A stretch of 64,000 nt of DNA from Pseudomonas lutea (GTDB lineage Bacteria > Pseudomonadota > Gammaproteobacteria > Pseudomonadales > Pseudomonadaceae). Shown here one piece after another: positions 8,602-19,072 of the stretch. The notes under the pieces were generated by a model. The model ran no database searches. It worked only from the letters and a program-made list of their open reading frames with translations, and had not been told where the DNA came from. The position numbers were made by a program, and so were the translations under genes. Positions within the stretch are counted from its first letter, which is position 1; each line of letters starts with the position of its first letter. The DNA lies in contig NZ_JRMB01000002.1 of NCBI RefSeq assembly GCF_000759445.1, positions 1,736,001 to 1,800,000 on the forward strand, written 5' to 3'.

Positions 8602-9684
8602 TCAGTTTTTGATCAGCGCCTCGACCTTCTTCACCTGGCGATCCAGCGTTGCGCGATCGTTGCTGCGCACCGTGGCATGGCCAACCTTGCGCCCGGCCTT
8701 GAAGGCTTTGCCATAATGATGCAGATGGCAGTCTTCTACGGAGATGACCCCGGCAACTGCAGGCACTTCGCCGATGAAGTTGATCATCGCGCTTTCGCCT
8801 ACTTTTGCGGTCGAGCCCAGAGGCAATCCGGCAACGGCCCGAAGATGGTTCTCGAACTGGCTGCACTCGGCGCCTTCGGTGGTCCAGTGGCCGGAGTTGT
8901 GCACGCGCGGCGCAATCTCGTTGGCTTTCAGCCCGCCGTCGACTTCGAAGAATTCAAACGCCAGAACGCCTACGTAATCCAGCTGCTTGAGCACGCGCCC
9001 GGCGTAATCTTCCGCCAGCGCCTGAAGCGGATGGTCAGTGCTGGCGATGGACAGGCGCAGGATGCCGCTGTCGTGGGTGTTGTGAACCAGCGGATAGAAG
9101 CGTGTCTCGCCATCGCGAGCGCGCACGGCGATCAGCGACACTTCACCGGTAAACGGTACAAACCCCTCCAGCAGGCACGGCACGCTGCCCAGCTCGGCGA
9201 AGGTGTTGACCACGTCTTCGGGCGTGCGCAGCACTTTCTGCCCTTTGCCGTCATAGCCCAGCGTGCGGGTCTTCAGCACGGCAGGCAGACCAATGGTGGC
9301 GACTGCGGCGTCGAGGTCTGCCTGGGACTGGATATCAGCGAACGCTGGCGTTGGAATGCCAAGGTCCTTGAACATGCTTTTTTCGAACCAGCGATCGCGG
9401 GCGATGCGCAGCGCCTCGGCACTTGGATAGACCGGGACGAACTGCGACAAAAAAGCGACAGTTTCAGCGGGCACGCTTTCGAATTCGAAGGTGACCAGAT
9501 CGACCTCATCGGCGAGTTGGCGCAGGTGATCCTGGTCGCCGTAATCTGCGCGCAAATGCTCGCCAAGCGCGGCGGCGCAAGCGTCAGGGGCAGGATCCAG
9601 GAAGGCGAAGTTCATTCCAAGCGGTGTGCCCGCCAGTGCCAACATGCGACCCAACTGGCCGCCACCGATTACGCCGATCTTCAT
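8602..9684 (-). CDS. purK: N5-carboxyaminoimidazole ribonucleotide synthase PurK
   Basis: ATP-grasp enzyme carboxylating aminoimidazole ribonucleotide with bicarbonate in purine synthesis. It has GVIGGGQLGRML at the N-terminus, the ATP-grasp core with KTRTLGYDGKGQ and LLEGFVPFTGEVSLI, and ANEIAPRVHNSGHWTTEG near the metal site. The 360-residue length is normal. It starts 7 bp after purE, so the two are one transcript. The product goes to PurE. Confidence 0.96.
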   Translation of the reverse strand: MKIGVIGGGQLGRMLALAGTPLGMNFAFLDPAPDACAAALGEHLRADYGDQDHLRQLADEVDLVTFEFESVPAETVAFLSQFVPVYPSAEALRIARDRWFEKSMFKDLGIPTPAFADIQSQADLDAAVATIGLPAVLKTRTLGYDGKGQKVLRTPEDVVNTFAELGSVPCLLEGFVPFTGEVSLIAVRARDGETRFYPLVHNTHDSGILRLSIASTDHPLQALAEDYAGRVLKQLDYVGVLAFEFFEVDGGLKANEIAPRVHNSGHWTTEGAECSQFENHLRAVAGLPLGSTAKVGESAMINFIGEVPAVAGVISVEDCHLHHYGKAFKAGRKVGHATVRSNDRATLDRQVKKVEALIKN

Positions 9685-9691
9685 GAAAACC

Positions 9692-10183
9692 TCAGGCCTC
9701 GCGTGGGTCTGGATTGTCCAGAACGCTGTCTGTCTGCTCAGCGCGGAATTTCTTCAGCACTGCGTGGAAGTGTGGGTGCTTGGCGCCCAGGATACTGGCT
9801 GACAAGAGCGCGGCGTTGATTGCGCCTGCTTTGCCGATGGCCAGAGTCGCGACCGGAACGCCGGCCGGCATCTGCACGATGGAGAGCAATGAATCAACGC
9901 CCGACAGCATGGAAGACTGAACCGGGACACCCAGAACGGGCAGATGAGTCTTGGCAGCGCACATGCCTGGCAGGTGTGCAGCACCGCCGGCGCCAGCGAT
10001 GATCACTTCGATGCCACGGCCTTCGGCTTCTTCGGCGTACTTGAACAGCAGATCGGGCGTGCGGTGCGCCGAGACCACTTTGACTTCGTACGGAATGCCG
10101 AGCTTTTCAAGCATGTCGGCGGTGTGGCTAAGGGTGGACCAATCGGACTTGGAGCCCATGATCACGCCAACCAGTGCGCTCAT
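9692..10183 (-). CDS. purE: N5-carboxyaminoimidazole ribonucleotide mutase PurE
   Basis: Moves the carboxyl group from N5 to C4 of the imidazole in purine synthesis. Substrate-site signatures are [18 protein letters not shown] and [12 protein letters not shown]. Start 10183 (MSALVGV) is chosen over 10198, with GAGAGG upstream at a good distance; 163 residues. It heads purEK and follows an unusual leader containing a terminator-like hairpin. Confidence 0.96.
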   Translation of the reverse strand: MSALVGVIMGSKSDWSTLSHTADMLEKLGIPYEVKVVSAHRTPDLLFKYAEEAEGRGIEVIIAGAGGAAHLPGMCAAKTHLPVLGVPVQSSMLSGVDSLLSIVQMPAGVPVATLAIGKAGAINAALLSASILGAKHPHFHAVLKKFRAEQTDSVLDNPDPREA

Positions 10184-10226
10184 CGTCGTGCCTCTCATCG
10201 GGCGCCCGCAGGCGCGGCTAAAAACA

Positions 10227-10258
10227 ACAAGCCACGCGGGAGGACCGGCGTGGCTTGT
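10227..10258 (-). promoter_or_regulatory. Terminator-like hairpin in the purE leader
   Basis: On the minus strand an 11-bp perfect stem (arms ACAAGCCACGC and GCGTGGCTTGT, 10-nt loop) is followed by TGTTTTTAG, all about 45 bp before the purE start. It is downstream of the likely purE promoter, so it would act as an attenuator unless it belongs to the end of the upstream LysR gene. Confidence 0.55.
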
Positions 10259-10298
10259 CGTACAAATTATGACCAGTCGAACCGGCCGAAGGCCGCGG

Positions 10299-10327
10299 AG
10301 TATACCGCAAAGAGTCTCGTTTGACAG
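10299..10327 (-). promoter_or_regulatory. Probable sigma-70 promoter of purEK
   Basis: Minus-strand -35 CTGTCA (10322-10327) and -10 TATACT (10299-10304) with a 17-bp spacer. The transcript would begin near 10290 and carry a leader of about 105 nt containing a small CGGCC-ttc-GGCCG hairpin and then the terminator-like hairpin. Confidence 0.55.
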
Positions 10328-10394
10328 ACTGCCGGCGACCTCCTGTCAGCCAACGAAACAGGGCGAGGGAAGCCCATATTTGCTGACTCCGAGG

Positions 10395-11309
10395 TCAAGC
10401 GGCAGGCGGTGTGCCGCTGCTTTCAAGCTTGCGCCACAGCAGGCGCACATTGGCCTTGCGAACCAGCGCGCAGCGGTAAAGCCGTATTTCCAGCGGAACG
10501 TGCCATTGGGGGCCGCCACAGATCACCAGCTCACCGCGCTCAAGCTCTGCCGTCACGCTCAATCGAGGCACCCACGCGATGCCCAAGCCCTGGAGCGCCA
10601 TGCCTTTGAGGCTGTCGGCCATGGCCGTTTCATAGATCGTGGTGAAGCGCACGCTGCGTTGACGCAGCAGCAGGTTCACCGAGCGGCCCAAAAACGCGCC
10701 CGCGCTGTACGCCAGCAGCGGCACGCTCTGCTCCCCTTCCAGATCGAACAAGGACTGACCTTGCTCGTCCGTTGAGCAAACCGGCAGCATTTCGGTCATG
10801 CCCAGGTGCAGCGACGGGAATATCTCGGCGTCCATCTGCAGGGCAGCATCGGGGTCGTAAAACGCGAGCATCAGGTCACAGCCGCCTTCACGCAGCGCAT
10901 GCACCGCGTCGCCGACGTTGGTGGCGACAAGACGCGTGGCGATGTTCAGCCCCTCGTTGCGCAACTGCGCAATCCAGCGAGGGAAGAAGCTCAGCGCCAG
11001 CGAATGGGCCGCTGCGATCTGCATGACTTCGCCCTGCCCGCTTTCCAGATGGTGCAGATGGCGCAGGACCTCACCCAGCTGATCGACAACGGTACGGGCG
11101 GTGACCAGGAATAACTGCCCCGCCGCCGTCAACTCGATCGGCGTTCGGGAGCGATTGACCAGCGTCAGCCCCAGCGCCGCCTCAAGGCTGCGAATGCGCC
11201 GACTGAAAGCAGGCTGCGTGACGAACCTGCGCTCCGCTGCCTGAGAGAAACTGCGGGTCGCCGCCAGAGCGCTGAAATCTTCCAGCCATTTGCTTTCAAG
11301 GTTCATCAT
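10395..11309 (-). CDS. LysR family transcriptional regulator, divergent from aspA
   Basis: A 304-residue LysR protein: winged helix at residues 1-65 (WLEDFSALAATRSFSQAAERRFVTQPAFSRRIRSLE region) and a two-lobed effector domain from about 90. Divergent placement from aspA with a palindrome TATGC-N7-GCATA in between suggests control of aspartate or C4-dicarboxylate catabolism. The effector is unknown. It runs in the same direction as purE but has a separate promoter between them. Confidence 0.87.
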   Translation of the reverse strand: MMNLESKWLEDFSALAATRSFSQAAERRFVTQPAFSRRIRSLEAALGLTLVNRSRTPIELTAAGQLFLVTARTVVDQLGEVLRHLHHLESGQGEVMQIAAAHSLALSFFPRWIAQLRNEGLNIATRLVATNVGDAVHALREGGCDLMLAFYDPDAALQMDAEIFPSLHLGMTEMLPVCSTDEQGQSLFDLEGEQSVPLLAYSAGAFLGRSVNLLLRQRSVRFTTIYETAMADSLKGMALQGLGIAWVPRLSVTAELERGELVICGGPQWHVPLEIRLYRCALVRKANVRLLWRKLESSGTPPAA

Positions 11310-11403
11310 TTCTCCAGCGCGAAAAGTTGCGTGACCGCAATGCGCAAGCGCGGCCTCCCTAAAGGTTCATACGCTTGCCACTGCCCTGTCGTCACATCGA
11401 CAT

Positions 11404-11420
11404 TATGCCGTTTGTGCATA
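11404..11420. promoter_or_regulatory. Candidate LysR operator between the LysR gene and aspA
   Basis: TATGC-CGTTTGT-GCATA, a perfect 5-bp inverted repeat with 7-bp spacer, fits the T-N11-A form of LysR sites. It lies 95 bp from the LysR start and 97 bp from aspA. Confidence 0.5.
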
Positions 11421-11516
11421 GGGCAGCGTTTAACAGCATTGGTCCAGAATAAGCCTCAAGCCTAGTATCAGCGGCGTTCCGGCTCAGTCCGTGCCCATCT
11501 TGAGACGTTCTCTATC

Positions 11517-12941
<1,425 letters not shown>

Positions 12942-13010
12942 TCTCCGGCCCCTGCGTCAATTGCAACAGGATCACCAGGCTGAGGGTCTAGACACCCCTC
13001 ACCCTTTTGA

Positions 13011-13045
13011 GGGCCGGAAGCACATGCTTCCAGGCCCTTTTTTTT
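13011..13045 (+). terminator. Rho-independent terminator of aspA
   Basis: Stem GGGCC-GGAAGC with GCTTCC-a-GGCCC around an ACAT loop, followed by eight T. Confidence 0.92.
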
Positions 13046-13093
13046 GCCTGCGTTACGTCGGCTTGCAACAAACCGGATAAAGACTCCAATAAC

Positions 13094-13112
13094 GCGCACC
13101 GGTATAGTGCGC
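13094..13112 (+). promoter_or_regulatory. Promoter/operator of the AGCS symporter gene
   Basis: An inverted repeat GCGCAC-CGGTATA-GTGCGC covers a plausible -10 (TATAGT) 27 bp before the symporter start. Overlap of a palindrome with the -10 suggests repression, but no cognate regulator can be named. Confidence 0.4.
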
Positions 13113-13139
13113 ACCCTCTAAGAAAGCGAGGAAACACCA

Positions 13140-14594
13140 ATGCTTGAAGTCATCAACGACTTCCTCTCGGGAAAAGTACTGATCGTGCTCATTGTAGGGC
13201 TCGGTGGATATTTCACCATTCGCTCGCGTTTCGTTCAGTTCCGCCACTTCTTTCACATGTTTTCAGTGTTCCGCGACAGCCTGCGCAGCAGCGCGGGGCA
13301 ACTGAGCTCATTTCAAGCCCTGATGCTGAGCCTCGCCGGGCGCGTGGGTGCCGGTAATATCGCAGGCGTCGGTATTGCTGTGACACTGGGTGGGCCCGGT
13401 GCCGTGTTCTGGATGTGGGTCACCGCTCTGGTCGGCATGGCCAGCAGCTTTTTTGAATGCTCCCTCGGCCAACTCTACAAACGCTGCGACGCGGAAGGCC
13501 AATACCGCGGTGGCCCCTCGTATTACATTCAGCACGGCCTGGGCAAGCGCTGGCTGGGGATGATCATGGCGGTGTTGCTGCTGGTGACGTTCGGTTTCGC
13601 CTTCAACGGCCTGCAATCCCACGCCGTGACTCACTCGCTCAACGATGCGTTCAAGGTTTCGCCGGGCTATGCCGGTGTTGGCCTGGCAATTCTGCTGGGG
13701 CTGGTATTCGTCGGTGGCATCAAACGCATCGCTGCAGTGGCCGACCTGCTGGTGCCAATCAAAACGCTGGTTTACATCGCGGTCACGCTGTACGTCATCG
13801 GCGTCCAGTTCGAACACGTGCCGCACATGCTGATGACCATCGTCAAAAGCGCGTTCGGTATGGATGAAGTGTTTGGCGGGCTGATCGGCAGCGCCATCGT
13901 GATGGGCGTAAAACGCGGCGTCTTCGCCAACGAAGCCGGTCTGGGCAGCGCGCCAAACGTGGCAGCCGTTGCGCACGTTGAGCATCCCGTTGCACAGGGC
14001 GTCGTCCAGGCGTTCAGCGTGTTCCTCGATACCTTCGTCATCTGCACCTGCACCGCCCTGCTGATCCTGCTGTCCGGGTTCTATACCCCGGGTTTCGAGG
14101 GCGACGGCATTGCCCTGACGCAGAACTCTTTGGCCGCCGTTGTGGGTGACTGGGGCAAGTTGTTCATCAGCGTGGCACTGGCACTGTTCGTGTTCACGTC
14201 GATTCTCTACAACTACTATCTGGGTGAAAACAGCCTGCGCTTCCTGCTGGGCGAAAACCGCAAAGCGATTTTCGGCTACCGTGTGCTGGTGCTCGCGCTC
14301 ATTCTATGGGGTGCGGTCGAAGATCTGGGGACGGTGTTCGCGTTTGCCGACATCACCATGACCCTGCTGGCGTTCGTTAACCTGATCGCGTTGGCGATGC
14401 TGTTCAAAATCGCGCTGCGGGTATTGAACGACTACGATGCTCAGCGTAAAGCCGGCATCAAGACGCCAGTGTTCGACTCCAGCCAGTTCCCTGACCTGGA
14501 TTTGGACCTGCAGGCCTGGCCCAAGCCTGGTACCGCTCAGCCTGCGGCAACCGCCACAGCGATCAGTGGCAAGCCCGTCGTAGACGCGCCTTGA
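13140..14594 (+). CDS. Alanine/glycine:cation symporter (AGCS) family protein
   Basis: Sodium-coupled amino-acid importer with about eleven membrane segments in 484 residues. Family motifs are SLAGRVGAGNIAGVGIAVTLGGPGA with its usual context and KRGVFANEAGLGSAPNVAA. Lying between aspA and an asparaginase gene, it may bring in an amino acid feeding that route, although the family prefers alanine, glycine or glutamine. The C-terminal 30 residues are a hydrophilic tail. The asparaginase starts 31 bp later, so cotranscription is likely. Confidence 0.9.
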   Translation: MLEVINDFLSGKVLIVLIVGLGGYFTIRSRFVQFRHFFHMFSVFRDSLRSSAGQLSSFQALMLSLAGRVGAGNIAGVGIAVTLGGPGAVFWMWVTALVGMASSFFECSLGQLYKRCDAEGQYRGGPSYYIQHGLGKRWLGMIMAVLLLVTFGFAFNGLQSHAVTHSLNDAFKVSPGYAGVGLAILLGLVFVGGIKRIAAVADLLVPIKTLVYIAVTLYVIGVQFEHVPHMLMTIVKSAFGMDEVFGGLIGSAIVMGVKRGVFANEAGLGSAPNVAAVAHVEHPVAQGVVQAFSVFLDTFVICTCTALLILLSGFYTPGFEGDGIALTQNSLAAVVGDWGKLFISVALALFVFTSILYNYYLGENSLRFLLGENRKAIFGYRVLVLALILWGAVEDLGTVFAFADITMTLLAFVNLIALAMLFKIALRVLNDYDAQRKAGIKTPVFDSSQFPDLDLDLQAWPKPGTAQPAATATAISGKPVVDAP

Positions 14595-14625
14595 TTATTT
14601 GAACGTCGATCTCGGGGAGACAGGC

Positions 14626-15630
14626 ATGAACAGCGCAAACCACGTATCCGCCAGCCATGTGATGGTCTTGTATACCGGTGGAACCATCGGGATGCAGGCC
14701 AGCGAAAACGGTCTTGCCCCTGCTTCCGGCTTTGAAGCCCGAATGGCTGCGCAACTTACTGCACAGCCGAATGTGCACGTACCGCAGTGGACATTCCGTG
14801 AAATGTCTCCCTTGATCGACAGCGCCAATATGACCCCTGCCTATTGGCAGCGTTTGCGCGAAGCGGTGGTCGATGCCGTCGACATCACCGGGTGCGACGG
14901 GGTGCTGGTTCTGCACGGCACCGACACGCTGGCGTACAGCGCAGCGGCCATGAGCTTTCAGCTGTCGGGCTTGCATGCGCCTGTGGTTTTCACAGGGTCC
15001 ATGCTGCCCGCGGGCGTACCCGACAGCGATGCCTGGGAAAACGTCACCGGCGCTCTGCAGGTGCTTGGGAGTGGACTCGCTGCGGGCGTGCATCTGTATT
15101 TCCACGGCGAACTGCTGGAGCCGACGCGTTGCGCCAAGATTCGAAGCTTTGGCCGTAATCCATTTGCTGCGCTCAACCGCGCTCGCGGCGGCAAGGTGGC
15201 ACCGGCTCTGCCCGCTGCTCTCGATTATCGCCAGCCAAAGGATCTGGCGAATGTTGCCGTCCTGCCACTGTTCCCCGGCATTGGCGCGGCACAGCTCGAC
15301 GGTTTGATCGACAGCGGCATACAGGGTCTGGTGCTGGAGTGCTTCGGCAACGGTACAGGCCCCAGCGATAACGCCGATTTTCTCGCCAGCCTGCAACGGG
15401 CGCGGCAGCAAGGCGTCGTCGTGGTCGCTATCACCCAGTGCCACGAAGGCGGCGTAGAGCTGGATGTTTATGAGGCTGGCAGCCGGTTGCGCAGTGTCGG
15501 CGTGCTGTCAGGTGGCGGCATGACCCGTGAGGCGGCTTTCGGCAAGCTGCACGCGCTGCTCGGCACCGGGCTGGATGGGGATGAAGTGCGCCGTTGGGTC
15601 GAGCTCGATATCTGTGGGGAGTTGCGCTAA
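14626..15630 (+). CDS. L-asparaginase, type I-like
   Basis: Hydrolyses asparagine to aspartate and ammonia. The active-site threonine lies in VLYTGGTIGMQ near the N-terminus and the second catalytic motif is GVLVLHGTDTLAYSAAAMSF. There is no signal peptide, so it is cytoplasmic. Start 14626 (MNSANHVS) has GGGGAG upstream; 334 residues. Placed after aspA and the symporter, it should feed aspartate to AspA. Confidence 0.9.
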   Translation: MNSANHVSASHVMVLYTGGTIGMQASENGLAPASGFEARMAAQLTAQPNVHVPQWTFREMSPLIDSANMTPAYWQRLREAVVDAVDITGCDGVLVLHGTDTLAYSAAAMSFQLSGLHAPVVFTGSMLPAGVPDSDAWENVTGALQVLGSGLAAGVHLYFHGELLEPTRCAKIRSFGRNPFAALNRARGGKVAPALPAALDYRQPKDLANVAVLPLFPGIGAAQLDGLIDSGIQGLVLECFGNGTGPSDNADFLASLQRARQQGVVVVAITQCHEGGVELDVYEAGSRLRSVGVLSGGGMTREAAFGKLHALLGTGLDGDEVRRWVELDICGELR

Positions 15631-15669
15631 GGGCTCAGCTCTCGGGTGGACTAGAGTGGCGCTCCCGCA

Positions 15670-15696
15670 GAGCCGTATCAATCCTTGATGCGGCTC
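15670..15696. terminator. Hairpin between convergent asparaginase and bestrophin genes
   Basis: Arms GAGCCGTATCAA and TTGATGCGGCTC with a 3-nt loop (one G-T pair). There is no T run on either side, so its role as a terminator is uncertain. Confidence 0.4.
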
Positions 15697-15717
15697 ATGC
15701 CAACGGTTACTCGCTTA

Positions 15718-16608
15718 TTACGGATAAACAGCCTCCACCGGCCGCTTTTCTATCGCGTCCTGCAGCATCGAGTTCAGATTGCCCGAGATGTTTTCGCACA
15801 GCGCTTTCATCTGGATCTCATGCTCGGAGGCCTTGAAAGGGCTTTGCAGGTCGGTGCCGATCTTCTCGATGGCCAGCAGCATGAAACCGACCACGGTCGA
15901 TGCCAACGGCGTGAACCATCCCAGCGTTTCCACCAGCCCGATAGGCACGATGATGCAAAACAGCGTGATGAACAGGCGCGGGAACGTCACGTAAGGATAG
16001 GGCAACGGCGTATTGGCGATACGCTCCATCCCGCCCTGGTTATTGGACAGCTCCACCAAGGTCGCCTCCAGTCGCTCCAGCCGGATGCTGTCCAGACGCC
16101 CCGCCTTGTACTCCTGCGCAATGATCGCCGCAGATTCATTAAGGATCGCGTTGGGAAAGTTATTGGTGCGTGTACGCCGCTCATACTCTTCGCGGGAAAT
16201 CATGGCGGTGACGTGTTCGCCACAATCGTTGCCCTTCAGATGAGCTGACAGGCATTCAACATAGGCGACGTGCCGGCGCAAAAGTGCTGCCTTGACCGGG
16301 TTCAGCCCGTCCCCGTCATCAATGAATGTCAGCACTTGTCGTGCGAAGCTGCGTGAGTTGTTGACCAGCGCTCCCCACAACGTGCGCGCCTCCCACCACC
16401 GGTTGTAAGCGCTGGTGTTACGGAAGCTGGTGAGCACGACCAGCGCCGAACCCAGCAGGGTCAGGGGCATGGACGGCAAGGTGATCTTGCGATCCAGAAA
16501 AAGCATGAAGTCGACAGTGACGACCACGTCCCAAATCAAAAGCCAGAACAGAGACCAACCAATGTAGGTAAACGTCCTGATCATGGCGCGGTACTTCTTG
16601 ATGATCAT
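15718..16608 (-). CDS. Bestrophin-like (UPF0187/YneE) membrane protein
   Basis: Bacterial bestrophin homologue, an anion/cation channel-type protein. Features: MIIKKYRAMIRTFTYIGWSLFW start, hydrophobic segments at about 14-36, 45-65, 205-225 and 230-250, and the motif RNTSAYNRWWEARTLWGALVNNSRS conserved in the family. Start 16608 is preferred over an upstream TTG. About 296 residues. It is divergent from the transketolase gene. Confidence 0.85.
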   Translation of the reverse strand: MIIKKYRAMIRTFTYIGWSLFWLLIWDVVVTVDFMLFLDRKITLPSMPLTLLGSALVVLTSFRNTSAYNRWWEARTLWGALVNNSRSFARQVLTFIDDGDGLNPVKAALLRRHVAYVECLSAHLKGNDCGEHVTAMISREEYERRTRTNNFPNAILNESAAIIAQEYKAGRLDSIRLERLEATLVELSNNQGGMERIANTPLPYPYVTFPRLFITLFCIIVPIGLVETLGWFTPLASTVVGFMLLAIEKIGTDLQSPFKASEHEIQMKALCENISGNLNSMLQDAIEKRPVEAVYP

Positions 16609-16852
16609 TTCCTGCAAGAGCCACCTCCATCGCAATACGTTGAATCAGTCGGCAAAGGCTCGACCCAAAGCTTCGAATGCGTCTGGGCAAGTTCGTTCGT
16701 TGCTGGAGCAGGCTATATGTAACCAGATAATGGCGGAAGCTGAATCGCTTCTCCACCGGATCGCCTGACAGATTGTTCATGGAACGATCACAGCCTTCAG
16801 GGGCTCAACACCTATCTGGATGTTTCAGCTACCCGTCACGAGGAGAACGTTA

Positions 16853-18964
16853 ATGAGCTCGTCTGCCAACTCTCACTCCACCGAACGATCCGCCGCCGCG
16901 CGTCCCTTCACGCCGCACAACGACCGCGACCAACTGACCATCAACACGATTCGTACCTTGGCCATGGATGCGGTGCAAAAAGCCAATTCTGGCCACCCTG
17001 GTACGCCCATGGCGTTGGCCCCGGTCGGCTACACGCTGTGGAAAGACTTCCTCCGTTATCACCCTGAACATCCCGACTGGCCGAACCGCGACCGCTTCGT
17101 GCTATCGGTCGGTCACGCGTCGATGCTGCTGTATTCGCTGCTGCACCTGGCCGGCGTGATCGAAATCGATGAGCATGGGAAACCGTCGGGCAAGCCGGCC
17201 GTGAGCGTTGAGGACATCAAGCAGTTTCGCCAGATGGACTCCAAGACCCCGGGCCACCCTGAATACCGCATGACCACTGGAGTGGAGACCACGACCGGCC
17301 CGCTGGGGCAAGGTTGCGCCAACAGCGTGGGCATGGCCATGGGCGAGCGCTGGCTGGGCGAGCACTTCAACAAGCCGGATGCGACCCTGTTCGACTACAA
17401 CGTTTACGTCCTGTGCGGCGATGGCGACATGATGGAAGGTGTGACGGCGGAGGCGGCATCGATTGCCGGGCACCTCAAGCTGTCGAATCTGTGCTGGATC
17501 TACGACAACAACACCATCAGCATCGAGGGCCACACTGAACTCGCCTACAGCGATGACGTGCAGAAACGCTTCGAAGGGTACGGCTGGAAAATCCTCCACG
17601 TGAAAGACGCCAACGATGCCGCCGCCCTGGCGAATGCACTTCAAACCTTTCAGCAAACCCAAGACGCGCCAACGCTGATTGTGGTCGACAGCATCATTGG
17701 GTTCGGCTCGCCCAACAAACACAACACCGCAGCTGCACACGGCGAGCCCCTGGGCGATGACGAAATCAAGCTGACGAAAAAGGCTTACGGCTGGGATGAA
17801 AACAGCAGCTTCCTGGTGCCGGAAGACGCTCGCCACTGCCTGCGCGACGCGCTGTTGGAACGTAGCGGCAGCGAGTATGACGCCTGGCTTGCGACCTACA
17901 AGCAATTCGAGAAGGACCAGCCTGAGCTTGCCGATCAGCTCAAGCGCATGCGTGCCGGTGAAATGCCAGAAGGCTGGCAAAACAAACAAATGACTTTTGA
18001 AGCGGACCCAAAAGGCATCGCCTCCCGCGCGTCTGGCGGGAAGGTGCTGAATGCCTTCGCGGAACAAATTCCGTGGCTTATCGGCGGCTCGGCGGACCTT
18101 TCGCCCTCGACCAAGACAAATCTGACGTTTGATGGAGCGGGCAGCTTCGAAGCGGGCAATTACGGCGGGCGTAACCTGCATTTCGGTATTCGCGAACATG
18201 CCATGGGCTCCATCGCAAACGGCTTGGCGCTGTCCTATATCCGCCCCTACACCTCGACGTTTCTGGTGTTCAGCGACTACATGAAGCCGCCCATTCGTTT
18301 GGCGTCGATCATGGAATTGCCGGTAGTGTTTGTCTTCACCCATGACTCCATTGGCGTGGGAGAAGACGGTCCGACGCACCAGCCCATTGAGCAGTTGACC
18401 CAGCTGCGGGCTACTCCAGGTGTGCTGACAATCCGTCCGGGTGATGCCAATGAAACGGCGCAGGCCTGGAAAGTCGCACTGGCCCAGACCAGCAGACCTT
18501 CCTGTCTGGTGCTGTCGCGTCAGCCATTGCCAACGCTCGATCGCTCGAAATACGCCAGCGCCGAGGGCCTTACCAAGGGCGCTTATGTGCTTGCCGATGC
18601 GGTCGCCGGGAAGGTGGACGTTATCCTGATTGCTACCGGCAGCGAAGTCGGCATGACCGTCGAAGCATTCGAGACGCTCAAGGCGCAGGGCATTGCCGCA
18701 CGGGTCGTGTCCATGCCGAGCTGGGAGCTGTTTGAAGATCAGGACAAGGCCTATCGTGACAGCGTGCTGCCACCTTCTGTCACCGCACGAGTAGTGGTAG
18801 AGCAAGCGGGCCCGGTGGGCTGGGATCGCTATGTCGGTCAGACCGGCGCCAAAGTCGTGATGAACACCTTCGGGGCATCCGCTCCGATCGACAAGCTGCA
18901 AGCGAAGTACGGTTTTACTGCGCAGAACATCGCCAAAGTGGCGAAAGAGCAACTGGCCGGTTAA
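16853..18964 (+). CDS. Transketolase, accessory type
   Basis: Thiamine-diphosphate enzyme of the pentose phosphate pathway, 703 residues. Motifs: ANSGHPGTPMALAPVGYTLW, the ThDP site CGDGDMMEGVTAEAASIAGH ending in YDNN, and IREHAMGSIANGLAL. Start 16853 has GAGGAG in front. The longer N-terminus and the inserted segment near residues 110-135 differ from the usual roughly 665-residue Pseudomonas TktA that I know, so this is probably a paralogue. It stands alone, without other pentose-pathway genes. No symbol is assigned. Confidence 0.88.
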   Translation: MSSSANSHSTERSAAARPFTPHNDRDQLTINTIRTLAMDAVQKANSGHPGTPMALAPVGYTLWKDFLRYHPEHPDWPNRDRFVLSVGHASMLLYSLLHLAGVIEIDEHGKPSGKPAVSVEDIKQFRQMDSKTPGHPEYRMTTGVETTTGPLGQGCANSVGMAMGERWLGEHFNKPDATLFDYNVYVLCGDGDMMEGVTAEAASIAGHLKLSNLCWIYDNNTISIEGHTELAYSDDVQKRFEGYGWKILHVKDANDAAALANALQTFQQTQDAPTLIVVDSIIGFGSPNKHNTAAAHGEPLGDDEIKLTKKAYGWDENSSFLVPEDARHCLRDALLERSGSEYDAWLATYKQFEKDQPELADQLKRMRAGEMPEGWQNKQMTFEADPKGIASRASGGKVLNAFAEQIPWLIGGSADLSPSTKTNLTFDGAGSFEAGNYGGRNLHFGIREHAMGSIANGLALSYIRPYTSTFLVFSDYMKPPIRLASIMELPVVFVFTHDSIGVGEDGPTHQPIEQLTQLRATPGVLTIRPGDANETAQAWKVALAQTSRPSCLVLSRQPLPTLDRSKYASAEGLTKGAYVLADAVAGKVDVILIATGSEVGMTVEAFETLKAQGIAARVVSMPSWELFEDQDKAYRDSVLPPSVTARVVVEQAGPVGWDRYVGQTGAKVVMNTFGASAPIDKLQAKYGFTAQNIAKVAKEQLAG

Positions 18965-19072
18965 ACGCAGCGCCGATGCGCTTGCTTGGGGGCAAGGAGT
19001 GTCTGGCCTGAAAATGACCAGACGCTCAGCGTCGCAAGCTAGCGCGATTTCTCCTTTTGGGTGCGGGCTCGA

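Noticed and set aside
17102..18952. Long open frame antisense to the transketolase gene (616 codons)
   Set aside because: Shadow of strongly biased G+C-rich codons on the other strand; no family features and no ribosome site.
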